DNA of 64,000 nucleotides from a virus (IMGVR_UViG_3300047548_000827:1-64000), one strand, 5' to 3'; counted from the stretch's first letter, positions 18,596 through 23,549 are shown. Translations and numbers: made by a program. Notes: generated by a model from the sequence alone, not told the origin.

Positions 18596-18817
18596 TTAAG
18601 TAACCCCACCGCAATTAACGTTAAACCCGACAGAGAAGTCAGTGAAAGGTGTTCCGCCGTCGTAAACAACAGGTCCACCTAAGCCTGAGTACCCAGAATA
18701 ACCCGAGTACCCAGAATAACCTGAAGCACCGTTGCCACTAGTCCCTGAAGACCCTACAGGTACCCACTCAGTACCGTTCCATTCTAATGTTTGTCCATCT
18801 GAAGTATATTTCAACAT
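18596..18817 (-). CDS. Small Gly-Ser-rich fibre-associated protein
   Basis: This 73-residue protein carries a strand motif often seen at fibre ends (TLEWNGTEWVPVG), a short GYSG triplet block and a small C-terminal piece. It is the first gene of a - strand pair; its TAA is directly followed by the GTG of the large fibre. A late-promoter-type ATAAATA reads towards it from 18832. It may cap or connect the large fibre. Confidence 0.7.
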   Translation of the reverse strand: MLKYTSDGQTLEWNGTEWVPVGSSGTSGNGASGYSGYSGYSGYSGLGGPVVYDGGTPFTDFSVGFNVNCGGVT

Positions 18818-18825
18818 ATTGAATG

Positions 18826-18840
18826 TATTTATGATAAATA
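18826..18840. promoter_or_regulatory. Divergent late-type promoter pair
   Basis: TATTTAT (18826-18832, ATAAATA on the - strand) and ATAAATA (18834-18840, + strand) stand back to back between the - strand fibre genes and the + strand gene at 18860. They match the T4-type late promoter core TATAAATA. No -35 element is needed for that class. Confidence 0.5.
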
Positions 18841-18859
18841 AAGAATAGGAGACATTGGA

Positions 18860-18979
18860 ATGTTAGAAACTATTTTTTGGCTTATTATCGGAGCTTTTGT
18901 TGGGTGGAATTTCCCTCAACCACAGTTTGCAAAAAACATTCAAGCAAAATTGGGAGACCTTTTTAGTAAGAAGGCTTGA
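18860..18979 (+). CDS. 39-residue single-span membrane protein
   Basis: The protein reads MLETIFWLIIGAFVGWNFPQ and continues to a basic end (KLGDLFSKKA). One N-terminal hydrophobic helix is evident. AGGAG lies 11 bp before the ATG and a late-type ATAAATA further upstream. Small proteins of this shape are common in T4-like phages; the function is unknown. The stop codon overlaps the -35 box of the next promoter. Confidence 0.65.
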   Translation: MLETIFWLIIGAFVGWNFPQPQFAKNIQAKLGDLFSKKA

Positions 18980-19004
18980 CAAGGCATAAATAATATATTA
19001 TGAT
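18976..19004 (+). promoter_or_regulatory. Consensus sigma70-type promoter
   Basis: TTGACA (18976-18981), a 17-bp spacer and TATGAT (18999-19004). Transcription would start near 19011 and run through the attenuator-like leader into the HNH gene. Confidence 0.75.
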
Positions 19005-19093
19005 TAACTCTATGTTTACATTTTGGTCTTCGCCCGCTAATTTATTAGCCGACGCAACCATTTTGGGGACAATAAGTTCAAGAGAACGGATGC

Positions 19094-19163
19094 GGGGTTA
19101 AAATAACAAGAAAGTAACGTTGTAATTTTAGCCCCGAAGATTAAGTTGTTCGGGGCTTTTTTA
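19094..19163 (+). terminator. Attenuator-like leader: alternative hairpins ending in an intrinsic terminator
   Basis: AGCCCCGAA (19130-19138) pairs with TTCGGGGCT (19149-19157), followed by a T run: a classical intrinsic terminator. The 5' arm can instead pair upstream: 19094-19109 (GGGGTTAAAATAACAA) is complementary to 19120-19135 over about 15 of 16 positions, counting one wobble pair. The two structures share 19130-19135 and exclude each other, as in attenuators and riboswitches. The leader upstream (19011-19093) would be the sensing part. The HNH gene starts 15 bp after the T run. Confidence 0.6.
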
Positions 19164-19177
19164 TTAAGGAGAGGATA

Positions 19178-19753
19178 ATGGCTGTTTTAGCCTTAGATGT
19201 ATCAGGTATTCCAAGACAATGGATCTCTTTCGATGAAGCGATCACTTATCATGCAAAAGATGCAGTAGCATGGAGCATGGGTGAAGTGGTTGCAAGATAT
19301 CGCGGTGGTCTAAGCCGTATTAATGGTGGTCAAAGTGTGATCGAGACTACTAGCATCATTGCGGTTAAAGGTCATGGATTTGATCCAAATAGGTTCAGTC
19401 GTGTCTCTCTCACTAATCGTACACTGTTCAAGCGTGACTTGAATATGTGTGCTTACTGTGGAAAGCAGTTTTCAGGCATTCACAGTCTTAGCCGTGATCA
19501 CATTGTTCCTAAGAGTAAAGGTGGTACTAACACTTGGATGAACGTTGTGACTGCATGTTGCGATTGCAATAGCAGGAAGAGTGACAAGACCTTGCAACAA
19601 GCTAGGATGGAGCTTCTGTATCTTCCCTATGAGCCAAATCATTGGGAGAACTTGATTCTTCAGTCTCGCACAATTCTTGCGGATCAGATGGAATTCTTGA
19701 TGGCAGGAGTACCTAAGCATTCTCGGGTACTCAAAAATCCTGAGTTTCATTGA
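19178..19753 (+). CDS. HNH endonuclease
   Basis: This 191-residue protein has a zinc-bound HNH fold: CAYCG and CCDCN provide the Cys ligands, and SLSRDHIVPKSKGG gives the D-H core, followed by WMNVVTAC with the Asn. The N-terminal part (VLALDVSGIPRQWISFDEA) and the C-terminal DQMEFLMAG match free-standing HNH proteins found in Gram-negative bacteria and their phages. It may act as a homing nuclease or in DNA processing. AAGGAGAGG precedes the ATG, and an attenuator-like leader lies upstream. Confidence 0.85.
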   Translation: MAVLALDVSGIPRQWISFDEAITYHAKDAVAWSMGEVVARYRGGLSRINGGQSVIETTSIIAVKGHGFDPNRFSRVSLTNRTLFKRDLNMCAYCGKQFSGIHSLSRDHIVPKSKGGTNTWMNVVTACCDCNSRKSDKTLQQARMELLYLPYEPNHWENLILQSRTILADQMEFLMAGVPKHSRVLKNPEFH

Positions 19754-19761
19754 AATAATGC

Positions 19762-19790
19762 TTGACACAAAGTAGTTAGTAGTATATAAT
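19762..19790 (+). promoter_or_regulatory. Promoter P1 of the RNA locus
   Basis: TTGACA (19762-19767), a 17-bp spacer and TATAAT (19785-19790): a perfect sigma70 consensus. The boxB/boxA-like leader begins about 8 bp downstream. Confidence 0.85.
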
Positions 19791-19797
19791 TTGTAAA

Positions 19798-19826
19798 TGC
19801 TGAGAAATCAGCAACGCTCTTTAACA
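19798..19826 (+). promoter_or_regulatory. boxB-like hairpin and rrn-type boxA (module 1)
   Basis: TGCTGA-GAAA-TCAGCA (19798-19813) is a 6-bp hairpin with a GNRA tetraloop. CGCTCTTTAACA (19815-19826) then matches the rRNA-operon boxA (TGCTCTTTAACA in E. coli) at 11 of 12 positions. In bacteria this order loads the Nus antitermination complex onto RNA polymerase. A protein gene follows rather than rRNA. Confidence 0.75.
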
Positions 19827-20080
19827 ATTTGTTGGTTGACTAAATATACGATCTTACAAGGATCGTGATATGTCTGAACAGTTACCAAACGCTTATGAAC
19901 TCAAGGTGAGAATCTTGGGGAACGAGGTTTTTGCGGTCGCAATAGGTAGTAGCAGCGATAGCAATAGGTGGATTGCTCTAGGTTTGATCACGATCTTTTC
20001 ACTAATGATTGTGTTGGGTGCTTACGGTGACAAGCTGGTTGCACTCTATCAATATCTAGTTGGCTAACAAACTGTTAAAG
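19819..20080 (+). repeat. Long-range inverted repeat around the 65-residue gene (stem 1)
   Basis: The 24 nt at 19819-19842 can pair with 20057-20080: 23 pairs, several of them G-U, with one A-C mismatch. The left arm starts inside boxA. The arms enclose the gene at 19870-20067 almost exactly. In RNA this would be an RNase III-type processing stem like those around 16S and 23S rRNA. Confidence 0.6.
19870..20067 (+). CDS. 65-residue membrane protein within the RNA locus
   Basis: A hydrophilic N-terminus (MSEQLPNAYELKVRILGNEV) is followed by one membrane span (WIALGLITIFSLMIVLGAYG) and a short tail. A small hairpin (CGATC...GATCG) lies just before the ATG, and the Shine-Dalgarno is weak. The gene is the only content of the first boxA module. 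Its role is unknown; membrane anchoring of something during infection is possible. Confidence 0.65.
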   Translation: MSEQLPNAYELKVRILGNEVFAVAIGSSSDSNRWIALGLITIFSLMIVLGAYGDKLVALYQYLVG

Positions 20081-20083
20081 GGC

Positions 20084-20112
20084 TTGACAGTAAAGCAAGT
20101 AGGCAGTACAAT
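20084..20112 (+). promoter_or_regulatory. Promoter P2 of the RNA locus
   Basis: TTGACA (20084-20089), a 17-bp spacer and TACAAT (20107-20112). The segment around the -10 box, from AAGTAGGCAGTA onward, is nearly repeated at promoter P3, so the modules look duplicated. Confidence 0.8.
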
Positions 20113-20122
20113 GCTTGCATAC

Positions 20123-20150
20123 GCTGAGAAATCAGCAAAGCTCTTTAAAA
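20123..20150 (+). promoter_or_regulatory. boxB-like hairpin and boxA (module 2)
   Basis: GCTGA-GAAA-TCAGC (20123-20136) repeats the GNRA hairpin of module 1. AGCTCTTTAAAA (20139-20150) is a boxA variant. The spacing between hairpin and boxA is the same within 1 nt as in module 1. Confidence 0.7.
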
Positions 20151-20188
20151 ATCTATCGTGTTCTCAAGGCTGATGTATAAATAGTAGT

Positions 20189-20797
20189 ATGAAACCTACT
20201 TATTTATATGTTAAGACCCACAAAACAGGGTTGAAATATTTCGGTAAAACAGTTAAGGATCCCTTTGTATATAAGGGCTCCGGTGTTGTTTGGCTGCGCC
20301 ATATCAAAAAATATGGTAATGATGTTTCAACTGAAGTTTTAAACAACGGTTTACCATTTATTACTCCGGAGACACTGTCCGAAGCTGCGCTAAAGTTTAG
20401 CAAAGATAACAATATTGTTAAATCTGCTGAATGGGCTAATCTCATGAATGAAGATGGACTCACCGGTGGCGACTTCACACAAGGATACTCGGAATCCGAG
20501 TATAAAAAATTGTGCGAACAAAACAGGCGAGCAAAGTCTCCAGAGACTATTGAAAAGCAAAGGCTAGCATCAATCATCAGTCAAAATAGACCTGATGTAA
20601 AGATGAAAAAGAGTTTGAATGGTAAAATAGCGCAAAACAAACCTGAACAAAAACAACGCCTTAGAGATAAGGCAAAACAGTCAATTAAAGACGGCACGCA
20701 TCCAAGTCAATGGACCTGGTCTTGTTCGTGTGGTGTATCAGGTAAAGGTAAATCTAACTTCAATAGATACCACAAGAATTGCGCTAAAAAAGTTTGA
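20189..20797 (+). CDS. GIY-YIG-type homing endonuclease
   Basis: This 202-residue protein has an N-terminal GIY-YIG-like fold, YLYVKTHKTGLKYFGKT then YKGSGVVWLRHIKKYG, like Seg/Mob enzymes of T4-like phages. Residues 115-160 carry repeated SPETIEKQRLASI-type helices, typical of NUMOD3 DNA-binding segments. The C-terminus has a CSCG...H...C cluster that may bind zinc. The late-type TATAAATA at 20176-20183 is only 5 bp from the ATG and no Shine-Dalgarno is visible, so the translation start is uncertain. It sits inside the RNA locus, a usual target for such mobile genes. Confidence 0.75.
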   Translation: MKPTYLYVKTHKTGLKYFGKTVKDPFVYKGSGVVWLRHIKKYGNDVSTEVLNNGLPFITPETLSEAALKFSKDNNIVKSAEWANLMNEDGLTGGDFTQGYSESEYKKLCEQNRRAKSPETIEKQRLASIISQNRPDVKMKKSLNGKIAQNKPEQKQRLRDKAKQSIKDGTHPSQWTWSCSCGVSGKGKSNFNRYHKNCAKKV

Positions 20798-20861
20798 AGG
20801 ACGGCAATCCGTCAAAAGGTCTGATATTTCACCTCTGTGATCCGCTTTGCCGAGCGTCTCA

Positions 20862-20936
20862 TAGAGAGTCCTAATAGTGTAGTGGTAGCACAACCGCCTA
20901 TCGGCGGAAAGCGAGGCGTTCGATTCCCTCTCAGTG
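20862..20936 (+). ncRNA. tRNA-like RNA (degenerate or non-canonical)
   Basis: A D-arm-like GTGTAGTGGTAGCAC, a hairpin CCGCC-TATC-GGCGG where the anticodon arm should be, and GTTCGATTCC near the 3' side give a tRNA outline. The anticodon loop has four instead of seven bases, the T stem is poor, the acceptor pairs badly and there is no CCA. AGCGAGGCG before the T-arm motif recurs in the tRNA-like RNA at 21660. It could be a decayed tRNA or a different RNA. Confidence 0.4.
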
Positions 20937-20966
20937 TTTATGAAACGTCAGCCTTGAGAACATGAT

Positions 20967-21102
20967 AGACAAGATTGATTGTAGTAGCTCGCAAGCAACC
21001 GCAGGACTTGCGTTAAAAAGATGCGGAGTCAGGTGAGGTTAGCACTTTAGCTAATCCGCAGATAGTACTGACAGTAATTCGCTGCTATGATCAAACTTGT
21101 GC
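20967..21102 (+). other. Gene-free, hairpin-rich stretch between stem 2 and promoter P3
   Basis: No open reading frame is supported here. GTCAG (near 21028) can pair with CTGAC (near 21068) around GGTTAGC/GCTAATCC, and CCGCA pairs with TGCGG upstream. The stretch is probably transcribed from P2 as structured RNA. Confidence 0.35.
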
Positions 21103-21131
21103 TTTACATCAAAGTAAGTAGGCAGTATAAT
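21103..21131 (+). promoter_or_regulatory. Promoter P3 of the RNA locus
   Basis: TTTACA (21103-21108), a 17-bp spacer and TATAAT (21126-21131), in a sequence context nearly identical to P2. Confidence 0.8.
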
Positions 21132-21147
21132 GCTTACATTGATTGAT

Positions 21148-21159
21148 CGCTCTTTAAAA
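21148..21159 (+). promoter_or_regulatory. boxA (module 3)
   Basis: CGCTCTTTAAAA matches the rRNA boxA at nine to ten of twelve positions and lies at the same distance from the -10 box as in module 1. The GNRA hairpin of modules 1 and 2 is not evident here. Confidence 0.65.
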
Positions 21160-21165
21160 ATTCGA

Positions 21166-21415
21166 AGTCATCTTAAAGCTAATTGCCGACGACAACGCCC
21201 AGAAGAATAGCTAGGCACTATTCTCGTCCGTAGTCGCTAGCCTAGCGAGAGGTTCTGACCGGATATACGATACTCAACATGTTAGAGGGATTGAGTATCA
21301 TGCGAAAGCACTATATGCCTAGTTGGTTGACATTATACTTATGCTATTTCCAATGTATACTTTAAACTGATACATTAATATATTATTCGACCTTGCAGTT
21401 AGCTTTAACGTGACT
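21166..21415 (+). ncRNA. Stem-enclosed structured RNA of about 210 nt (module 3)
   Basis: The 21-nt arms 21166-21186 and 21395-21415 pair at 20 of 21 positions including wobbles. Between them lies no open frame but several clear hairpins: AGAATAG/CTATTCT, TCGCTAG/CTAGCGA and GATACTCAA/TTGAGTATC. The layout (promoter, boxA, closing stem, folded RNA) mirrors an rRNA precursor in miniature. I do not recognise the RNA; tRNA-Leu follows 14 bp after the closing arm. Confidence 0.6.
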
Positions 21416-21429
21416 TTGTAACGAAAATT

Positions 21430-21514
21430 GCCCCGGTGGCGAAATAGGTAGACGCGAGGGACTTAAAATCCCTTCCTGAAAGGGGTGCCGGTTCGAGTCC
21501 GGCCCGGGGCACCA
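21430..21514 (+). tRNA. tRNA-Leu (TAA)
   Basis: The acceptor GCCCCGG/CCGGGGC, anticodon stem AGGGA/TCCCT with loop CTTAAAA (anticodon TAA), a long variable arm typical of class II tRNAs, T loop TTCGAGT and encoded CCA are all present. The CCA is at the same time the start of hairpin unit A. Confidence 0.95.
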
Positions 21515-21610
21515 TATTGAAGCACATTACTTGCCCGTCCGTAAACGACGAGGAAAACTACTGAAGAAACAGGTTCGAATCCTGGGGACTGGTAGTGTGT
21601 TTCAATATGG
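21512..21610 (+). ncRNA. Hairpin-bounded RNA unit A
   Basis: The 17-nt arms CCATATTGAAGCACATT (21512-21528) and AGTGTGTTTCAATATGG (21594-21610) close the unit. Inside are a CGTC/GACG hairpin and a T-arm-like CAGG-TTCGAAT-CCTG. Acceptor-like, D-arm-like and T-arm-like parts are present but no anticodon arm, as in the tRNA-like part of tmRNA. It overlaps the CCA of tRNA-Leu. Confidence 0.55.
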
Positions 21611-21659
21611 TAAAAGAGTAATTAACTTTTACTATTATCGGAAGTCATGACTCCGATGA

Positions 21660-21718
21660 TCCGTGGTAGTTTAAAGGTAAAACGCAGCGAGGCGTCGGTT
21701 CGATTCCGACCTAGGGGG
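21660..21718 (+). ncRNA. tRNA-like RNA without an anticodon arm
   Basis: A D-arm GTTT-AAAGGTA-AAAC is followed by only GCAGCGAGG and then by a perfect T-arm GTCGG-TTCGATT-CCGAC. Flanking bases give an acceptor-like stem with one mismatch, and no CCA follows. The nine bases replace the about 22 that would hold anticodon arm and variable loop. Confidence 0.45.
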
Positions 21719-21728
21719 TAATGAACTC

Positions 21729-21785
21729 ACTAGTAGCTTAATTGGAATAGAGCGCAGCGAGATAAGGGTATCGTAGTCCCTTCCA
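21729..21785 (+). ncRNA. Second tRNA-like fragment with the GCAGCGAG junction
   Basis: The D-arm-like AGCTTAATTGGAATAGAGC is followed by GCAGCGAG and a hairpin AAGGG/CCCTT whose loop only partly resembles a T loop. Acceptor pairing is not evident. The shared GCAGCGAG suggests common origin with the element at 21660. Confidence 0.3.
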
Positions 21786-21796
21786 CAATGGATCAA

Positions 21797-21885
21797 CTAT
21801 ATTGAAGCACATTCAAATAGTTCAAGGTAACAATGCCCGAAAGGGAGACGAACTGAAACTGTTACCAGAGTGTGTTTCAATATGG
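21797..21885 (+). ncRNA. Hairpin-bounded RNA unit B
   Basis: The same closing arms as unit A occur at 21797-21813 and 21869-21885. Inside, GGTAACA pairs with TGTTACC around CCCGAAAGGG, and AGTTC before the first strand can pair with GAACT after the hairpin, giving a possible pseudoknot. No T-arm motif is present. Confidence 0.5.
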
Positions 21886-21950
21886 TTGAAGGGTTTGTTT
21901 TAGGAACTGGACTTAATGTCACATTAGAGCATCACTCTAGACTTCAACCA
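21883..21950 (+). ncRNA. Stem-closed RNA between units B and C
   Basis: TGGTTGAAG (21883-21891) pairs with CTTCAACCA (21942-21950), enclosing 50 nt with a CTAGAGT-like hairpin. The 3' end reads ACCA, and unit C starts 2 bp later. Confidence 0.35.
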
Positions 21951-21951
21951 T

Positions 21952-22054
21952 CATATTGAAGCACATTAGAACTTCTGCGGGCAGACATTTCCCAGTAAGC
22001 CTTAAGCTGAAAAGAGACGCAACAGTTCGACTCTGCTAGTGTGTTTCAATATGG
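21952..22054 (+). ncRNA. Hairpin-bounded RNA unit C
   Basis: The closing arms are at 21952-21967 and 22038-22054. The inner 7 bp (GCACATT/AGTGTGT) behave like an acceptor stem; TCTG-CGGG-CAGA sits where a D-arm would be and AACAG-TTCGACT-CTGCT is a T-arm with one mismatch. No regular anticodon arm is seen. Confidence 0.5.
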
Positions 22055-22165
22055 TCAGTAAGGGATAGATCGGAGCGAAACAAGGATGCTAGTCACATTC
22101 GATGTCGTGAAGGAATCACCTGAAGTCGGGGCTGAAAATTTCGTGACTGAAATGATGTCTCGACA

Positions 22166-22245
22166 CCATATTCAAACACATTAAAGGGCGCCCCTAGTAC
22201 CAATAGGGAATCAAGGGCGAGATTGCTGAGTGTGTTTGAATATGG
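22166..22245 (+). ncRNA. Hairpin-bounded RNA unit D (with compensatory change)
   Basis: The arms are CCATATTCAAACACATT (22166-22182) and AGTGTGTTTGAATATGG (22229-22245). Relative to units A-C, a G-C pair has become C-G and a G-U pair A-U, so both strands changed while pairing was kept. Inside, CCCTA-GTACCAA-TAGGG is a 5-bp stem with a 7-base loop of anticodon-loop shape. Confidence 0.55.
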
Positions 22246-22256
22246 TAAAATAGTTG

Positions 22257-22285
22257 TTGACAACAAGGCTAGATTAGAATATAAT
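22257..22285 (+). promoter_or_regulatory. Promoter P4 of the tRNA cluster
   Basis: TTGACA (22257-22262), a 17-bp spacer and TATAAT (22280-22285), about 24 bp before the CAT tRNA. Confidence 0.8.
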
Positions 22286-22308
22286 CTTCTTCGTTGTTAA
22301 AGATTTTC

Positions 22309-22385
22309 GCTTCTGTAGCTCAATTGGTCAGAGCAGAGGTCTCATAAACCTTTGGTTGGGGGTTCAAGTCCCTTCGGAAGCACCA
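22309..22385 (+). tRNA. tRNA with CAT anticodon, probably tRNA-Ile2 (lysidine-type)
   Basis: The acceptor GCTTCTG/CGGAAGC and loop CTCATAA give anticodon CAT; the T loop is TTCAAGT and CCA is encoded. The paired first base excludes an initiator tRNA. The variable region TTGGTT and GGTTCAAGTCC resemble bacterial tRNA-Ile(CAT) more than elongator tRNA-Met, and the phage encodes a TilS-like enzyme at 54080 that would convert such a C34 to lysidine. Methionine identity is not excluded. Confidence 0.85.
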
Positions 22386-22457
22386 AGTTTTAGGATTCTT
22401 TCAGCAAACTTCAAACTTTTACTTTATGAAAAAGAAAAAGGAATCCTGTAATAACAT

Positions 22458-22531
22458 GCGGGTATCGTATAGTGGTAATACCTCAGCCTTCCAAGCTGAA
22501 GCGAGGAGTTCGATTCTCCTTACCCGCTCCA
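22458..22531 (+). tRNA. tRNA-Gly (TCC)
   Basis: The acceptor GCGGGTA/TACCCGC, anticodon stem TCAGC/GCTGA with loop CTTCCAA, T loop TTCGATT and encoded CCA form a complete cloverleaf. Confidence 0.95.
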
Positions 22532-22537
22532 TAATAC

Positions 22538-22629
22538 GGAGACATGGCCGAGTGGCCTAAGGCAGCAGGTTGCTAACCTGTCGAGTCATGCAAATGGCTC
22601 CGTGAGTTCGAATCTCACTGTCTCCGCCA
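22538..22629 (+). tRNA. tRNA-Ser (GCT)
   Basis: The acceptor GGAGACA/TGTCTCC, anticodon loop TTGCTAA (GCT), a long class II variable arm and encoded CCA are present. Confidence 0.95.
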
Positions 22630-22635
22630 AGTTTT

Positions 22636-22712
22636 CTGCCCGTAGCTCAGTTGGATAGAGCAACGGATTTCTAATCCGTTGGTCGGGGGTTCGAATCCCT
22701 CCGGGCAGGCCA
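22636..22712 (+). tRNA. tRNA-Arg (TCT)
   Basis: The acceptor CTGCCCG/CGGGCAG, anticodon stem ACGGA/TCCGT with loop TTTCTAA, T loop TTCGAAT and encoded CCA form a complete cloverleaf. Confidence 0.95.
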
Positions 22713-22752
22713 AAAATAAATCGCACTATTTTTAGTGCATAAATAAAACATT

Positions 22753-22827
22753 GCCTCAATAGCACAGCGGTAGTGCAACGGTTTTGTAAACCGTAGGTCG
22801 GGAGTTCGAATCTCTCTTGAGGCACCA
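22753..22827 (+). tRNA. tRNA-Thr (TGT)
   Basis: The acceptor GCCTCAA/TTGAGGC, anticodon stem ACGGT/ACCGT with loop TTTGTAA, T loop TTCGAAT and encoded CCA are present. A GCACTA/TAGTGC hairpin and ATAAATA lie just upstream. Confidence 0.95.
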
Positions 22828-22842
22828 AACATTTCTACAAAG

Positions 22843-22935
22843 ATGACTTCGAATTTTACAGAGAAATTTATCGCAATCGGTAGTATGTTACTATCCGCAG
22901 TTATAATTCTTTACATCTCATGCTGGCATTTCTGA
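22843..22935 (+). CDS. Possible 30-residue membrane peptide
   Basis: MTSNFTEKFIAIGSMLLSAV continues into a hydrophobic end (VIILYISCWHF), one predicted span. It has no strong Shine-Dalgarno and overlaps the next small gene in another frame. It is plausible but short. Confidence 0.35.
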   Translation: MTSNFTEKFIAIGSMLLSAVIILYISCWHF

Positions 22936-23075
22936 TAATCACATTATCACTCGTACTTTCAATCTACCTTTATTGGAAAGTAATCAATGAACCAACTTCA
23001 TGCACAGGTGACTGCAACCAAGGAAGAAATTGTACTTGCCGCACTAAAACAACTTCTGACGATTCCCAGACCTAG
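22920..23075 (+). CDS. 51-residue membrane protein with a CxGxCxQGRxCxC motif, dual-coded
   Basis: An N-terminal membrane span (LAFLIITLSLVLSIYLYW) is followed by CTGDCNQGRNCTC, a Cys motif seen in many small phage and enterobacterial membrane proteins. Its last 89 bp overlap the following gene (22987) in a different frame, so both strands of reasoning cannot be read from codon bias alone. No good Shine-Dalgarno is visible. Confidence 0.5.
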   Translation: MLAFLIITLSLVLSIYLYWKVINEPTSCTGDCNQGRNCTCRTKTTSDDSQT

Positions 23076-23331
23076 AATTCTATGCAAGGACGGAGCATCG
23101 ATTTCCGTCCAGGCTAATTCTAACTGCTATTGCTCTCCTAGAAACGACACTGGTCCTTATACCCACGTAGAAGTGGGATATCCTTCACATCCTTTCCCTG
23201 AGGCTGTGACTTACAAAGAAGATTTTGATGCAGACGACTGCGACACGATCTTTGCTTATGTGCCCATTGAGCTAGTGGAAGCCTGGATATATTCACACGG
23301 TGGGTTCGCTCCCATAGAATCTGAAAAATAA
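22987..23331 (+). CDS. Hypothetical phage protein
   Basis: This 114-residue soluble protein (MNQLHAQVTATKEEIVLAAL...) has a helical N-terminus, then a Cys-containing central part (SNCYCSPRNDTGPYTHVEVG) and an acidic end. GGAAAG lies 7 bp before the ATG. I do not recognise a family. Confidence 0.65.
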   Translation: MNQLHAQVTATKEEIVLAALKQLLTIPRPRILCKDGASISVQANSNCYCSPRNDTGPYTHVEVGYPSHPFPEAVTYKEDFDADDCDTIFAYVPIELVEAWIYSHGGFAPIESEK

Positions 23332-23333
23332 CC

Positions 23334-23528
23334 ATGGAACAAGTGTACAGCACCATTGTGTTTTATTGGAGCAACAAAGGCACTAAGAGTGAATATATCG
23401 CCCATAACAGAACTCTTTCTGATGCGCTAGATGTTGCTAAAGATTTTGGATACAAGCCCAAGACTTGGTATGATCCTCGCACCTGGGGAAATTCCTACAC
23501 CACTTACATTAGGATTGACAAAAAGTAA
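23334..23528 (+). CDS. Hypothetical 64-residue protein
   Basis: A small basic/aromatic protein with beta-strand-like ends (YSTIVFYWSN, SYTTYIRIDKK) and one helix (SDALDVAKDFGY). It follows the previous stop by 2 bp and so lies in the same operon. The function is unknown. Confidence 0.6.
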   Translation: MEQVYSTIVFYWSNKGTKSEYIAHNRTLSDALDVAKDFGYKPKTWYDPRTWGNSYTTYIRIDKK

Positions 23529-23549
23529 GTTTGGGTATATCATGTATAC

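Larger units (their letters stand above)
20155..20966 (+). repeat. Long-range inverted repeat around the GIY-YIG gene and a tRNA-like RNA (stem 2)
   Basis: The 22 nt at 20155-20176 pair with 20945-20966 without a mismatch if two G-U pairs are allowed; the core TGTTCTCAAGGCTGA is perfectly repeated as its reverse complement. The stem encloses the endonuclease gene and the tRNA-like sequence at 20862-20936. Without the gene the enclosed RNA would be about 160 nt, similar to module 3, so the gene looks like an insertion into the loop. Confidence 0.65.

Noticed and set aside
21790-21890. Self-cleaving ribozyme in unit B
   Set aside because: GAAAC and a GAAA loop occur, but the conserved core of hammerhead ribozymes (CTGATGA) is absent and the possible pseudoknot does not match a ribozyme fold that I can name.
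21512-22245. CRISPR array
   Set aside because: The repeated arms are inverted pairs with interiors of unequal length and only four units; there are no direct repeats with regular spacers and no cas genes.
22586-22828. Frame on the - strand across the tRNA genes
   Set aside because: It lies entirely in tRNA-Ser, tRNA-Arg and tRNA-Thr and is the typical false protein predicted from antisense tRNA.
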